Part shown: positions 16,512 to 29,125 of the stretch, piece after piece
How the letters are laid out: each line of letters begins with the position of its first letter
Numbering within the stretch: the stretch's first letter is position 1
Source of the DNA: Desulfuromonadaceae bacterium
GTDB lineage: Bacteria > Desulfobacterota > Desulfuromonadia > Desulfuromonadales > UBA2294
Length of the DNA: 64,000 bases
Assembly: GCA_024636225.1 (NCBI GenBank)
Contig: JAGXHN010000011.1
Location: 1-64,000 of the forward strand
Direction: 5' to 3'
Translations under genes and position numbers: made by a program
Notes under the pieces: generated by a model
What the model saw: only the letters and a program-made list of their open reading frames with translations
Told to the model about the DNA's origin: nothing
The model's database searches: none

Positions 16512-17624
16512 ATGACGGAAAGTCGCCCGGAAACACCTTTACGCACCGTTACAATCCCCCGTCATGAGCTACGAGCCATGGCTCGTCTGGTTCATACTGT
16601 TGAACGTCTCTCTGCTCTTTTTGCATACCGCGCGGCACTTCTGCACGAACTGCCGGAGGTGGCCCGGTTTGACCCCGGTTACGCTTCGGTCATGATGGGG
16701 TACGATTTCCATCTCGGATCCGATGGCCCGAGCCTTATTGAAGTCAACACCAACGCCGGTGGCGGATTACTTGCACTGCAAGCAGCTTCCCCACCTAATG
16801 AAGCCGCTTCTGTCACTCTTGACAGGCGGCTTCAGGCCCGTTTGCGCCGGATGTTTGCAACAGAATATCGTAACTTTTCAGCTGGTCGCAGCGCTCGGCC
16901 GATAAATGTGGTGATCCTCGATGAAGAGCCGGATTCACAGTTTCTTTATCCGGAAATGCAAGCCTTCCGCACTTTTTTTGTGGAGTGGGGGTGTTCTGCG
17001 GCAATTGCTGATCCAAAGGAGTTACTGGCTGGCCCAGAAGGTGTCTGGCATCAGGGGAAACGGGTCGATTTAATTTACAATCGTCACTGCGATTTTTACC
17101 TTGAAACTGCAGCACTTTCTGGTCTGCGACAGGCGTACCTGCAAAAAACCGTCTGTCTGACTCCGAATCCGTTTTATTATGGGCTTCAGGCTGACAAGCG
17201 GCGACTCTGCTTCTGGTCCGATCCTGAAGCGCTGGCGTCGGTCGGTCTTGATCAAACTGGAATCGATCTGCTGCAAAGTGTGGTGCCTGAAAGCCGGATG
17301 TTTGACTCCTTCGACCCTGCTCTCCTCTGGGCTGAGCGTAAACTGTGGGTTTTCAAGCCTGCAACCCAGCATGCCAGTCGTGGCGTTCTGGTCGGCGCTA
17401 AAATGACCCGAAGTCGCTATCAGGAGCTCACCGCTGACACCATCGTCCAGCGTTATGTCCCCCCCTCCATAAACACCCTGGGCGAGAATCAATTCAAAAC
17501 AGATTATCGTCTCTTCACCTATCGAAATAGACTGCTGGGCATCGCTGCGCGTCTCTATCGTGGACAGGTCACCAACCTGCGGACTGAAGGAGGAGGGTTT
17601 GCAGCAGTCAGTTTGTCTGACTAA
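16512..17624 (+). CDS. ATP-grasp-like protein of unknown substrate
   Basis: A 370-residue protein. Near residue 75 it has SLIEVNTNAGGGLLAL, and the C-terminal third has a probable ATP-binding lysine (WVFKPATQHASRGVLVG), a hinge-like VQRYVPPS, DYRLFTY and a final NLRTEGGGFA that resembles the metal-binding Asn loop. This pattern suits the ATP-grasp fold, possibly in a rearranged order as in glutathionylspermidine-synthetase-like proteins. ATP-grasp enzymes join a carboxylate to an amine or thiol through an acyl-phosphate. It lies 25 bases after the response regulator on the same strand, so it may be part of that unit. Substrate unknown. Confidence 0.65.
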   Translation: MTESRPETPLRTVTIPRHELRAMARLVHTVERLSALFAYRAALLHELPEVARFDPGYASVMMGYDFHLGSDGPSLIEVNTNAGGGLLALQAASPPNEAASVTLDRRLQARLRRMFATEYRNFSAGRSARPINVVILDEEPDSQFLYPEMQAFRTFFVEWGCSAAIADPKELLAGPEGVWHQGKRVDLIYNRHCDFYLETAALSGLRQAYLQKTVCLTPNPFYYGLQADKRRLCFWSDPEALASVGLDQTGIDLLQSVVPESRMFDSFDPALLWAERKLWVFKPATQHASRGVLVGAKMTRSRYQELTADTIVQRYVPPSINTLGENQFKTDYRLFTYRNRLLGIAARLYRGQVTNLRTEGGGFAAVSLSD

Positions 17625-17912
17625 AACCCGCCTGCAGATGAATCTTATTTTTATTTTTTGACAAAAACGATCTGTCACTCACCAAGTTCCAGCTGTTTGT
17701 TTCCTTCATTTTGGTCTGCACACCTGACTGATTTGCACGAGAAGCTCTCTCTGGCACTGGCAACAGTAAGAGTTATCGTAACAGATATTTTCTGTATCAT
17801 TTTACTCCCTGATATGGTTTGATCTCTTTCCTGACTTCACTGACGCCGCCCCGATTATCTGGTATGCTTTCACAACACGTATTCATCTTATAATCTCTTT
17901 AATTGGGGTTTT

Positions 17913-18248
17913 ATGCAAAAATTCAAGGTACAGCTGCACGGTCGAAATTTTTTGCTTAATTTTGACGGTGAGTATAAAAAATTCGGCTTTCATGCGACCC
18001 GCTTTGTCTCTGCTACAAGTCGTTCCGAAGCCGAGAGGATAGCGATTATTCAGATCCACCAGTACCACGCAATCAGAGAAGGGCGTGCCAACGAGGGGAC
18101 CGATTCGCCTGTAGTCAAAATTACGGATGCCAGACCGATCGGTTTATTGCACTCCCTCTTTTTCAATACATCAGATAAATTCAACTTTTATCCGGAAGAG
18201 AATGAGCAGGGGATGCGTTGGATTTCCGGTCCTCATGTTTATGATTAA
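17913..18248 (+). CDS. Conserved-looking hypothetical protein
   Basis: A 111-residue soluble protein without signal peptide. The N-terminus (FKVQLHGRNFLLNFDGEYKK) looks like a small beta-rich domain, followed by a helix with SRSEAERIAIIQIHQYHAIRE. I cannot assign a family. GGGG lies about 6 bases before the ATG, and TATAAT occurs at 17889-17894, though with no good -35. Base composition is a little lower in GC than neighbours. It stands alone between the ATP-grasp gene and recQ; the 288-base gap before it holds no gene that I can see. Confidence 0.65.
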   Translation: MQKFKVQLHGRNFLLNFDGEYKKFGFHATRFVSATSRSEAERIAIIQIHQYHAIREGRANEGTDSPVVKITDARPIGLLHSLFFNTSDKFNFYPEENEQGMRWISGPHVYD

Positions 18249-18294
18249 ATTTTTTCACCCATTGTCTTTATACTGCTGATTTATTTGATCCTGA

Positions 18295-18323
18295 TTGACC
18301 TTATTGGTATTCTGCTTTTAATT
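18295..18323 (+). promoter_or_regulatory. Weak promoter candidate for recQ
   Basis: TTGACC (18295-18300), a 17-base spacer and TTAATT (18318-18323), about 65 bases before the recQ ATG. Confidence 0.3.
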
Positions 18324-18388
18324 TGGACTGTAAATCGCTTAGATGTATCATGATCCCTTCCGCGTCAATGTCAGGACAGATTTAATAA

Positions 18389-20239
18389 ATGTCTTTTACT
18401 CCTCTCGATACACTGAACACCGTTTTCGGATTCAGTTCGTTTCGCCCTTATCAAAAGCAGATTGTCGAAGCTGTTATTGACGGTCAGGATGCCTTTGTTC
18501 TGATGCCGACCGGGGGAGGCAAATCACTTTGCTTCCAGATTCCGGCTCTCCATCGCGAGGGAGTCGCTATTGTTATTTCTCCCTTGATTTCGTTGATGAA
18601 AGATCAGGTCGATGCGTTGCAGGCCAATGGTGTTCGGGCCGCCTGTTACAACTCTTCTCTATCACCGGCGGAGTCTCGTGACACTTTGAGCCGGCTCAAC
18701 TCAGGTCAACTCGATCTCCTTTATATCGCTCCCGAACGTCTGATGCAGAGTGAATTTCAAAATGAACTGAAAAAGCTGCCGATCTCTTTGTTTGCTGTGG
18801 ATGAAGCACACTGTGTTTCACAGTGGGGACACGATTTTCGACCTGAATATGTCCAACTCGGCAAGTTGCGCGATCTCTTTGCGGGTATTCCGATGATTGC
18901 CTTGACCGCAACTGCCGATCCGCAGACTCGTGAAGACATTCTGCATCGACTTGGCATGCGTAATGCCCACTGTTTCGCCGCCGGTTTTGATCGACCGAAT
19001 ATTCGCTATCTGGTGACCGATAAACAGAAACCATTTGATCAACTCTCATCTTTTATCACCGTTCATAGCAACACGTCGGGGATCGTCTATTGCCTCTCCC
19101 GAAAACGCACCGAAGACGTTGCGCGACGCCTGGCGGCGGCCGGTCATTCTGCAGCGGCCTATCATGCTGGCCTGTCAGATCGCGAACGGATACGCGTTCA
19201 GGAACAGTTCATACGCGACGATTTACAGATTGTTGTCGCCACAGTCGCTTTCGGCATGGGGATCGATAAGCCGAATGTCCGTTTCGTGGTTCATTACGAT
19301 CTGCCGAAGACTATTGAAAGTTACTATCAGGAGACCGGACGGGCGGGGCGGGATGGCCTCCCAGCCGAAGCGCTACTCCTGTTCGGCAATGCCGATATCG
19401 CTCTGGTGAAAGGCTTGATCGACAAAGGGGGGAATCCTGACCAGAAACGAATAGAACTGCACAAATTAAACTGCATGGTCGGTTATGCAGAACCTCTGCT
19501 CTGTCGCCGGCGCGCCCTGCTCGGTTATTTTGGCGAAACTCTCACAACAGATTGCGGCAACTGCGATATCTGCCTCGATCCGCCTGAACAGTATGATGCC
19601 ACAGTCGATGCGCAAAAAGCACTCTCCTGTATTTACCGGACCGGCCAACGTTTCGGAATGGGGCATATCATCGATGTTTTGCGTGGTTCAAATAAAGAAC
19701 GGATAACAACTCTGCGTCATGACCAGCTTTCGACCTACGGAATCGGGGCCGATAAGAATCAGGAAGACTGGGGTTTTCTCCTTCGCCAGCTGATTCATCT
19801 TGGCTACGTTCGACAGGATATTGCGCACTATTCTATACTGAAACTTTCCGAAACAGCTCGCCCGGTATTAAAAAAAGAGATAACCCTGCTGCTGCCAAAA
19901 CCGAGAATCAAACAAGCCCCGATTGCAAAAAGAGAAAATAAAAAGACAGGGGAGTTAAAGTATGATGAGACCCTTTTTGATCTCCTCAGAAAATTACGCA
20001 AAAAGATTGCGGATGATCAGGGCGTTCCGCCCTACATTATCTTTGGAGACGCCAGTCTGGCAGAAATGGCTTCCAGAAAGCCACAGAGCAGTCTAGAGTT
20101 TTTATCAATTAACGGTGTCGGAGAACGTAAACTTGATCGTTACGGTGATTCTTTTCTCGATACGATTACGGCTTACAATAATACATACTCAATATCATGT
20201 GCGAATTATGATCCGCCTGTTAATCCAGCTTCTGGCTGA
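18389..20239 (+). CDS. recQ: ATP-dependent DNA helicase RecQ
   Basis: A 616-residue 3'-5' superfamily 2 helicase. The Walker A motif TGGGKS is at 41-46, DEAHCVSQWGHDFRPEY near 148, the motif IV-VI region ends in YYQETGRAGRDG near 315, and the RecQ zinc cysteines appear as LCRRRALLGYFGE and CGNCDIC near 373-396. A winged helix follows, and an HRDC domain ends the protein (from about residue 525). All parts of a full bacterial RecQ are present. It acts in recombination repair and stalled-fork processing together with RecF, encoded elsewhere in this window. Confidence 0.97.
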   Translation: MSFTPLDTLNTVFGFSSFRPYQKQIVEAVIDGQDAFVLMPTGGGKSLCFQIPALHREGVAIVISPLISLMKDQVDALQANGVRAACYNSSLSPAESRDTLSRLNSGQLDLLYIAPERLMQSEFQNELKKLPISLFAVDEAHCVSQWGHDFRPEYVQLGKLRDLFAGIPMIALTATADPQTREDILHRLGMRNAHCFAAGFDRPNIRYLVTDKQKPFDQLSSFITVHSNTSGIVYCLSRKRTEDVARRLAAAGHSAAAYHAGLSDRERIRVQEQFIRDDLQIVVATVAFGMGIDKPNVRFVVHYDLPKTIESYYQETGRAGRDGLPAEALLLFGNADIALVKGLIDKGGNPDQKRIELHKLNCMVGYAEPLLCRRRALLGYFGETLTTDCGNCDICLDPPEQYDATVDAQKALSCIYRTGQRFGMGHIIDVLRGSNKERITTLRHDQLSTYGIGADKNQEDWGFLLRQLIHLGYVRQDIAHYSILKLSETARPVLKKEITLLLPKPRIKQAPIAKRENKKTGELKYDETLFDLLRKLRKKIADDQGVPPYIIFGDASLAEMASRKPQSSLEFLSINGVGERKLDRYGDSFLDTITAYNNTYSISCANYDPPVNPASG

Positions 20240-20371
20240 TATTTTTGATCCTTTTTGATTGTTTATAGATAAGAACTGGATCAAGTACGGCCTAACAATA
20301 AGTCAGCTGTGCAGTTATTTCACTCGAAGCAGTACAGACCCGCATTCCGGGCCGCATTCATGGAGATTATC

Positions 20372-20791
20372 ATGTCAAAAAAACAGTTATCAGCCGGTGA
20401 TACTGTCGAATCAGGTTGTACTAAATGCCGCACCATCATGAACCACACGATTGTCGCCATGGTAAATGGTCTACCTGGTCGTGTGCAGTGTAACACCTGC
20501 AAAGGGACGCATAATTATCGCAAACCAGCGACTGAAAAAATAGCGAAGACTCCTGCGGCTCCGCGCAAAATGACTACACGTAAAGTCGATCCTGATCCGG
20601 CGACATGGGAAGCGCTGGCATTGAACGAACAAACCGGCCGTGCCGCCACCTATTCTTTTCAAGGAATCTACAAGTTGGAGGAGATTGTTAATCACCCTCT
20701 GTTTGGTCTCGGGCAGGTAACGCGGCTCGTCCCGCCGAATAAGGTCGAAATTCTTTTCCGGGATGGGCGCAAACTCCTCCGCTGCGGCTAG
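20372..20791 (+). CDS. Zinc-ribbon protein of unknown function
   Basis: A 139-residue protein. An N-terminal CTKC...CNTC arrangement (about residues 16-19 and 41-44) indicates a zinc ribbon; a basic, proline-rich linker leads to a C-terminal domain with YSFQGIYKLEEIVNHPLFGLGQVTRLVPPNKVEIL written across its beta strands (motif core HPLFGLGQV). That second part resembles small domains that end many conserved deltaproteobacterial proteins. The ATG at 20372 has GGAG upstream and was preferred to a longer frame. A hairpin terminator follows. Function unknown. Confidence 0.8.
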   Translation: MSKKQLSAGDTVESGCTKCRTIMNHTIVAMVNGLPGRVQCNTCKGTHNYRKPATEKIAKTPAAPRKMTTRKVDPDPATWEALALNEQTGRAATYSFQGIYKLEEIVNHPLFGLGQVTRLVPPNKVEILFRDGRKLLRCG

Positions 20792-20821
20792 GTTGGGGAC
20801 AAAGGTGATAAAAAAAAGTGA

Positions 20822-20853
20822 AAAAGGGACGGTTCATAAGAACCGTCCCTTTT
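20822..20853. terminator. Bidirectional terminator between the zinc-ribbon gene and atpC
   Basis: AAAAGGGACGGTTC (20822-20835) pairs with GAACCGTCCCTTTT (20840-20853) around ATAA. T-rich runs occur on both strands, so it can end the plus-strand gene and the minus-strand atp operon. Confidence 0.85.
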
Positions 20854-20886
20854 ATTTATTGCACGAACAGACCAGTTTGCTGCGTC

Positions 20887-21297
20887 TCAGTGACCCCGAC
20901 CAGCAACCTGAATACGAATCATAGCCCGCTGCAGAGCCGCTTCCATGACTTTGAATTGCTTGTCTTCAGAGTCGAGGGTTTTCAGCGCTTCTTCGGCACG
21001 ACCGAGTGCATTCCTGGCACGTTCCAGATCAATCTGATCAGCTAGTTCTGCTGTTTCGACCAGAACCGTAACCGTGTTGTTTTCGACTTCGACATAACCC
21101 CAGTTCACCGCAACATGGTAAATCTTGCTGTCTTGTACATAACTGAGCTCACCAATGTTCAGTGTGGTCAATAAAGGTGTATGTCCCGGGAGAAGACCGA
21201 ACTCACCGATCGTTCCTGGAGCAGTGACCTCATCCACCTGTTCGGACAAAATCTTCCGGTAAGGAGTGACCATTTCAAGTTGCAGTTTTTCAGCCAT
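20887..21297 (-). CDS. atpC: ATP synthase F1 epsilon subunit
   Basis: A 136-residue epsilon subunit with the N-terminal beta-sandwich (typical GEFGLLPGHTPLLT at about 30-43) and a C-terminal helical hairpin (ARNALGRAEEALK). It couples the rotor to the catalytic core and inhibits ATP hydrolysis. The ATG at 21297, with GAAGGA upstream, is preferred to a TTG two codons earlier. Last gene of the atp operon, ahead of the bidirectional terminator. Confidence 0.96.
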   Translation of the reverse strand: MAEKLQLEMVTPYRKILSEQVDEVTAPGTIGEFGLLPGHTPLLTTLNIGELSYVQDSKIYHVAVNWGYVEVENNTVTVLVETAELADQIDLERARNALGRAEEALKTLDSEDKQFKVMEAALQRAMIRIQVAGRGH

Positions 21298-21345
21298 TAC
21301 CAATATCCTTCATCTCCGGTCGGGCACAGCCCGGCCGTGTCATTC

Positions 21346-22770
<1,425 letters not shown>

Positions 22771-22816
22771 CTAGCCGCCCGGCTTAGCGGGCGTAACTAA
22801 AACCTGTGATATTATT

Positions 22817-23686
22817 TTAACCTTTTATTGATTCAGATCCGGAAATAATCTCCATCAACTCTTTGGTGATGGCTGCCTGACGTAGCCGATTATACTGCAA
22901 AGTCAGTTTGCCGATCATCTCGGAAGCGTTCTTGCTGGCACTGTCCATGGCACTCATCCGAGAACCATGCTCCGAAGCGACCGACTCAAGCAGACCCTTG
23001 AAAATCTTGACCTCCACATATTTTGGAAGCAACTGATCAAGGACATCTCCCTGGCTCGGCTCATATATATAGTCGGCCACCAGTGTATTCTCATCACACT
23101 CTTTCGGTACAACCGGAAGAAGTTGATCAATCGTTACGATCTGGGTCATGGCACTCTGAAAAGCATTATAAATCAGATAGACAGCACCATAAGTCTCGGA
23201 GATAAACCCATCAACGACTTCCTGCCCGAGAAGTTGGGCGGTCGCGTAGTTGATGTTACCGGCGAGATTCTCATGCACCTTGACAAAACTATTACCAAGA
23301 CGCCGCTTGAGAAGTTCTTTCCCTTTACGCCCAACAACCATCAGATCGATCGCTTCGTACCCTTCGGTATTATTTCTGACAAACTGTTCAACCGTCTTGG
23401 TAATACTCGAATTAAACCCACCACAGAGGCCGCGGTCAGAAGTCATCAATACCACAAGAGCCCGATTTTTCCCCCGCGCGCCGAGCAGCGGATGAGCATC
23501 AGCCTCCTCACGCAGAGCCAGACTGGAAATAACATCCTGCACCTTCTCTGCGTAGGGGCGGGCGGCAACAACCGCTTCTTGAGCCTTGCGCAGTTTGGCA
23601 GCGGAGACCATTTTCATCGCTTTGGTGATCTGGCTGGTGTTTTTAACCGAGACGATCCGCTTTTTTATATCCTTAAGACTTGGCAT
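22817..23686 (-). CDS. atpG: ATP synthase F1 gamma subunit
   Basis: A 289-residue rotor shaft protein. The N-terminal helix has the family pattern ([20 protein letters not shown]) and the C-terminal helix has [20 protein letters not shown] followed by a typical end. The mid-domain contains [10 protein letters not shown]. Length and termini are normal. It lies between atpA and atpD as in most F-type operons. Confidence 0.98.
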   Translation of the reverse strand: MPSLKDIKKRIVSVKNTSQITKAMKMVSAAKLRKAQEAVVAARPYAEKVQDVISSLALREEADAHPLLGARGKNRALVVLMTSDRGLCGGFNSSITKTVEQFVRNNTEGYEAIDLMVVGRKGKELLKRRLGNSFVKVHENLAGNINYATAQLLGQEVVDGFISETYGAVYLIYNAFQSAMTQIVTIDQLLPVVPKECDENTLVADYIYEPSQGDVLDQLLPKYVEVKIFKGLLESVASEHGSRMSAMDSASKNASEMIGKLTLQYNRLRQAAITKELMEIISGSESIKG

Positions 23687-23710
23687 CTGTCTTACCCTTT
23701 GCGGTACGAA

Positions 23711-25768
<2,058 letters not shown>

Positions 25769-25772
<4 letters not shown>

Positions 25773-26353
25773 TGTAATTCTCCTACCTTCTTCATATATT
25801 CATCAAGGAGTCGACTCTCATCTTTCGCGTTGAAATTTTTCTTGAGTAGAGTCTCCGCCAGCTCGACAGCCAGACGGGTTGCTTCACCCTTCAACTCGGC
25901 TCTGGCTTTTTCAATTTCAAATCCAGCCGTCTTCTCGGCCTCATTACGAATCTTCTCAGCAGACTCTCTGGCCTGGGCAATAATCCGTTCGCGCTCCAGC
26001 TCACCTTCACGCTTGAGGTCGGCTGCAATATTTACAATCTCGGCTTCTGCTTTATTCAGTTTTTCATCATACTCCCTGAATTTTGCTTCTGCGTCAGCCT
26101 GAGCCTGCTCGGCTTCAGAAAGAGACTTGGCTATCCCTTCGCGGCGTCCAACCAACGCGTTCTTGATCGGCTTTCGGACAAAATAGACAAGAATCCCAAC
26201 CATGATCAGAAAATTAAAGCAACGCCAGATGAAATCAGTCAAGACAGCACCGCTGTCGGCGTGTCCGCCCTTAGCGGCAGCAATAACCGGCAGAGCCGTC
26301 GCTAGAACCATCAGCAACGCAACAATACCAGTGATAGAGATCTTTAATCGCAT
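25769..26353 (-). CDS. atpF: ATP synthase F0 subunit b
   Basis: A 194-residue peripheral-stalk subunit. It begins with a signal-like hydrophobic stretch (residues 7-26), has the membrane anchor near 43-62 (FNFLIMVGILVYFVRKPI) and then a long charged coiled coil. The first hydrophobic stretch ending in AAA-K may be a cleaved signal peptide, as in some deltaproteobacterial b subunits. It begins two bases after the b' stop. Confidence 0.95.
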
Positions 26354-26355
26354 CT

Positions 26356-26781
26356 TTAGAGTCCCCTCCCGAGAATTTTCGAGGCAATTTCTCCGGACAG
26401 TGCTTCAGAGTCACGCTGCAATTGCTGACGAGCCTTTGACGCAGCCTGGGCAACCTGATTCTTGACATCCTGCAGCCGAACCGTTGCTTCCTCACGCGCC
26501 TTACCGATAATCCCGGCTTCCTCAGCTGCTCCAGCTTGACGAAGGGCAACCTTCTCCTGATTCCCTTGCAACTTGGCGGTCTGAAGTTTTGCCTCGTAAC
26601 GTGCCATCTTCTCTTCGATCTGCGCCTGCAGATCACGTGCCTTGCTGTGAGCCGCGGCCACAGTCTCCCGCCGACGCTCAATTACATTTCGTAACGGGCG
26701 ATAGAGGAGAATATTCAGAACGATCATCAAGACGACGAAATTCACAAACTGTACAAGAATTGTCCAATCAACACTAATCAC
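26356..26781 (-). CDS. ATP synthase F0 subunit b'
   Basis: A 141-residue second b-type subunit. One membrane anchor (FVNFVVLMIVLNILLYRPL, about 11-29) is followed by a coiled coil. Having b' plus b means a heterodimeric stalk. The start is GTG at 26781 with GAGGTG upstream. First gene of this atp operon; genes for a and c (atpB, atpE) are absent from the window, matching the split arrangement known from Geobacter. Confidence 0.93.
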   Translation of the reverse strand: MISVDWTILVQFVNFVVLMIVLNILLYRPLRNVIERRRETVAAAHSKARDLQAQIEEKMARYEAKLQTAKLQGNQEKVALRQAGAAEEAGIIGKAREEATVRLQDVKNQVAQAASKARQQLQRDSEALSGEIASKILGRGL

Positions 26782-26817
26782 TTGTCACACCTCGAACCGG
26801 GTCTCTGAAGCCCCCGT

Positions 26818-26838
26818 ATTGGTATACTGTATACAAAT
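26818..26838. promoter_or_regulatory. Palindrome in the atp operon leader
   Basis: GTATAC (26822-26827) and GTATAC (26829-26834) flank a single T and form a perfect inverted repeat. The symmetry continues outward with ATT (26818-26820) and AAT (26836-26838), giving 9 of 10 paired positions over 21 bases. It lies about 40 bases before the atpF' GTG and downstream of the promoter candidate, so it could be a repressor operator or roadblock site. Confidence 0.55.
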
Positions 26839-26878
26839 TTAAAGTCTGCCCAGTAACGTCTGGAAGAAAAGCAGGGCA

Positions 26879-26907
26879 TTGCTACCACAACATATCATCA
26901 ATGTCAA
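26879..26907 (-). promoter_or_regulatory. Promoter candidate for the atp operon
   Basis: On the minus strand TTGACA (26907-26902), a 17-base spacer and TAGCAA (26884-26879) preceded by TGG, an extended -10 feature. Transcription would start near 26872, about 90 bases before the first atp gene. Confidence 0.5.
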
Positions 26908-26950
26908 CACCCTCTCTCTACGAGATTGATCGATTCCTGCTATCAATCCA

Positions 26951-27325
26951 TTAACTTTGCGTGATTTTTTCCGCCTTGACACTGGTCGTCATATTAATAC
27001 TTCCATTCAATACAACCCCCTCTTCAACGACTAAAACAGGCGTTTCAAGCGTCCCTTCAATTTGTGCGGGACGGCGCAATTCAACCCTAGTCGTCGCCTT
27101 GATATTCCCTTTGAATCGACCACTGAGAATAAAGGTTCCAACTTCAATATCTCCTTCAACGTCAGCTGTTTCACCAACAATCAAAGTATCTCTTGAGTTA
27201 ATTTCGCCCTTGAAAAACCCGTCAAGTCGAACAATCTCATCAAAGAAAAGTTTCCCTTCAAATTTACTCCCAGGTCCAAGAAACGCCTTGATTTCACTTT
27301 TTTCCAGGGGGGTCTCTTTACGCAT
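26951..27325 (-). CDS. Bactofilin
   Basis: A 124-residue bactofilin (DUF583), a self-polymerising beta-helix cytoskeletal protein. The core shows the usual repeat of short strands with FLGPGSKFEGKLFFDE and LDGFFKGEINS, later FILSGRFKGNI. Bactofilins position ParAB or shape the cell envelope in deltaproteobacteria such as Myxococcus. It directly follows parB on the same strand. I start at 27325 (GGAAGGA upstream); twelve further codons in frame lack support. Confidence 0.93.
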   Translation of the reverse strand: MRKETPLEKSEIKAFLGPGSKFEGKLFFDEIVRLDGFFKGEINSRDTLIVGETADVEGDIEVGTFILSGRFKGNIKATTRVELRRPAQIEGTLETPVLVVEEGVVLNGSINMTTSVKAEKITQS

Positions 27326-27387
27326 CGGTTCTTTTCCTTCCTTTACTTTATAATGAAGCACTATTTATTTGAAAAAATTAACAATAT

Positions 27388-28239
27388 CTAACATATTCCG
27401 AGTCGCTCCAATAACCGGTCGAGATCTTCAGCTGCAAAATATGTGATCTCGATTTTCCCCCCCCGACCTTTGGGGCTGATTCGCACCTGGGTTCCAAGTG
27501 CCCTCTGCAGTTCTCCAGTCAGATGTTGCAGTTGCGGGTCGATACCCTTATTTTTCTTGTCACTCTTTACAACCCCTTCATTTTTACTGTTTTTCACCAA
27601 AGCCTCGGTCTCGCGAACAGAGAGACCTGCTTTAATAATCCGGGATTGGAGTTGCAGCATCTGCTTATCATCTTCGAGTGCGAGCAGTGCCCGAGCATGC
27701 CCCATACTCAACCTGCCAGCGACAACATCACCCTGTATCGCCTCGGGGAGACGCAACAGTCGCAGGGCGTTCGCTATTGTTGACCGCTCCTTACCAACCC
27801 GTTTGGCGACCTCTTCCTGTGTCAGATCAAAACTCTTGATCAGGTATTGATAGGCGATCGCCTCCTCAATAGCGTTAAGATCCTCCCGCTGAATATTTTC
27901 AATCAAGGCAATTTCAAGAGCCCAATCCTCCGAGACATCCTGAATAACAACAGGAACCTCATGCAGACCGGCTTTCTGGGCAGCACGCCAGCGTCTTTCT
28001 CCGGCAATAATCTGGTAGTGATCCGCTACTTTACGGACAACGAGTGGCTGAATCACCCCTTTTTCACGAATGGAGGCTGCCAACTCCTGAAGCTTATCGT
28101 CATCAAAAGACTTGCGTGGCTGATTGCTGTGCGGGCGCAACTCTTCTATTGGACATTGAAAGAACTTATGATTTCTCTCCGGGGTGGCCGAATCGAGCAG
28201 GGCTCCTATCCCTTTACCGAGAGCAGGTCGTTTCGCCAT
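27388..28239 (-). CDS. parB: Chromosome-partitioning protein ParB
   Basis: A 283-residue ParB/Spo0J protein. The CTPase box contains GERRWRAAQKAGL near residue 80; the helix-turn-helix is LTQEEVAKRVGKERSTIAN near 137, and a C-terminal dimerisation domain follows. It loads on parS; two parS sites occur at 31674 and 31712. Start abuts the parA stop with no spacing. Confidence 0.98.
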   Translation of the reverse strand: MAKRPALGKGIGALLDSATPERNHKFFQCPIEELRPHSNQPRKSFDDDKLQELAASIREKGVIQPLVVRKVADHYQIIAGERRWRAAQKAGLHEVPVVIQDVSEDWALEIALIENIQREDLNAIEEAIAYQYLIKSFDLTQEEVAKRVGKERSTIANALRLLRLPEAIQGDVVAGRLSMGHARALLALEDDKQMLQLQSRIIKAGLSVRETEALVKNSKNEGVVKSDKKNKGIDPQLQHLTGELQRALGTQVRISPKGRGGKIEITYFAAEDLDRLLERLGIC

Positions 28240-29007
28240 CTATTCTATCCTCTGTTTGATTACTTCCTGGGCAAGCTCAAGATAAGCTTCAGCCCCACGC
28301 GATGCGATATCATACATCAACACCGGAAGTCCATGGCTCGGGGCTTCTGACAAACGAACATTTCTGGGAATCACGGTTTGAAACACTTTCCCTTTAAAAT
28401 GGCTGCGAATCTCGTCGGCAACCTGGTGCGAGAGGTTATTACGGCCATCAAACATGGTCAATAATATCCCCAACAAGGATAAAGAAGGGTTAAGCTCGCG
28501 CTGAATCAATTGAATGGTCTTCATCAACTGAGCCATCCCCTCCATGGCGAAAAACTCGCATTGCAGCGGGATCAGAACTGAAGTTGCAGCCGTTAATGAA
28601 TTCACAGTCAAAAGACCGAGAGAAGGGGGACAATCGATCAGAATATAATCATAATCAGACCGGACTGCCTCCAGCACCAATTTGAGTTTATTTTCCCGAG
28701 AAAAGGCCGAAACCAGTTCAATCTCGGCACCGGTCAGATCTGTGTTTGCCGGGAGAATGTCGAGATGTGGCATCCGGGAAGGGATAATGACTTCACGCGC
28801 CTCTGCTTCGCCGAGCAGGGCATGATAGATCGTTAACGCGACATTTTGTTTATCAACACCGATGCCACTACAGGCATTAGCCTGTGGATCCATATCGACC
28901 AAAAGTGTCTTCTTTTCGGCCACAGCCAGAGAGGCCGCCAGATTTACAGTAGTCGTTGTTTTACCAACACCACCCTTCTGGTTGGCGATTGCTATGATTT
29001 CAGCCAT
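28240..29007 (-). CDS. parA: Chromosome-partitioning ATPase ParA (Soj)
   Basis: A 255-residue Walker-type ATPase. The deviant Walker A KGGVGKTT is at residues 11-18, the A' motif VDMDPQAN near 41-48 and Walker B ILIDCPPSLG near 120. Start at 29007 is the conserved MAEIIAIANQKGG; GAGAGG lies upstream. A longer frame to 29115 is present but has no family similarity. It pairs with ParB to move origin-proximal parS sites. Confidence 0.98.
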   Translation of the reverse strand: MAEIIAIANQKGGVGKTTTTVNLAASLAVAEKKTLLVDMDPQANACSGIGVDKQNVALTIYHALLGEAEAREVIIPSRMPHLDILPANTDLTGAEIELVSAFSRENKLKLVLEAVRSDYDYILIDCPPSLGLLTVNSLTAATSVLIPLQCEFFAMEGMAQLMKTIQLIQRELNPSLSLLGILLTMFDGRNNLSHQVADEIRSHFKGKVFQTVIPRNVRLSEAPSHGLPVLMYDIASRGAEAYLELAQEVIKQRIE

Positions 29008-29125
29008 TTCCATCCTCTCATTCAGGTCTACCTCTGCGACCCGCAACACTAGCACAAACCGTTTATAGTGAAAAGGCAAAAAACTGTTTAATGGTACACG
29101 AAGGCAGAAGACCAATATATTCTAT

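Noticed and set aside
17658..17663. TTGACA after the ATP-grasp-like gene
   Set aside because: No acceptable -10 at 16-18 bases.
26636..26641. CACGTG core inside the atpF' gene
   Set aside because: Flanking bases do not fit parS.
29008..29115. 36-codon upstream extension of parA
   Set aside because: Not shared by the ParA family; the ribosome site and conserved start are at 29007.
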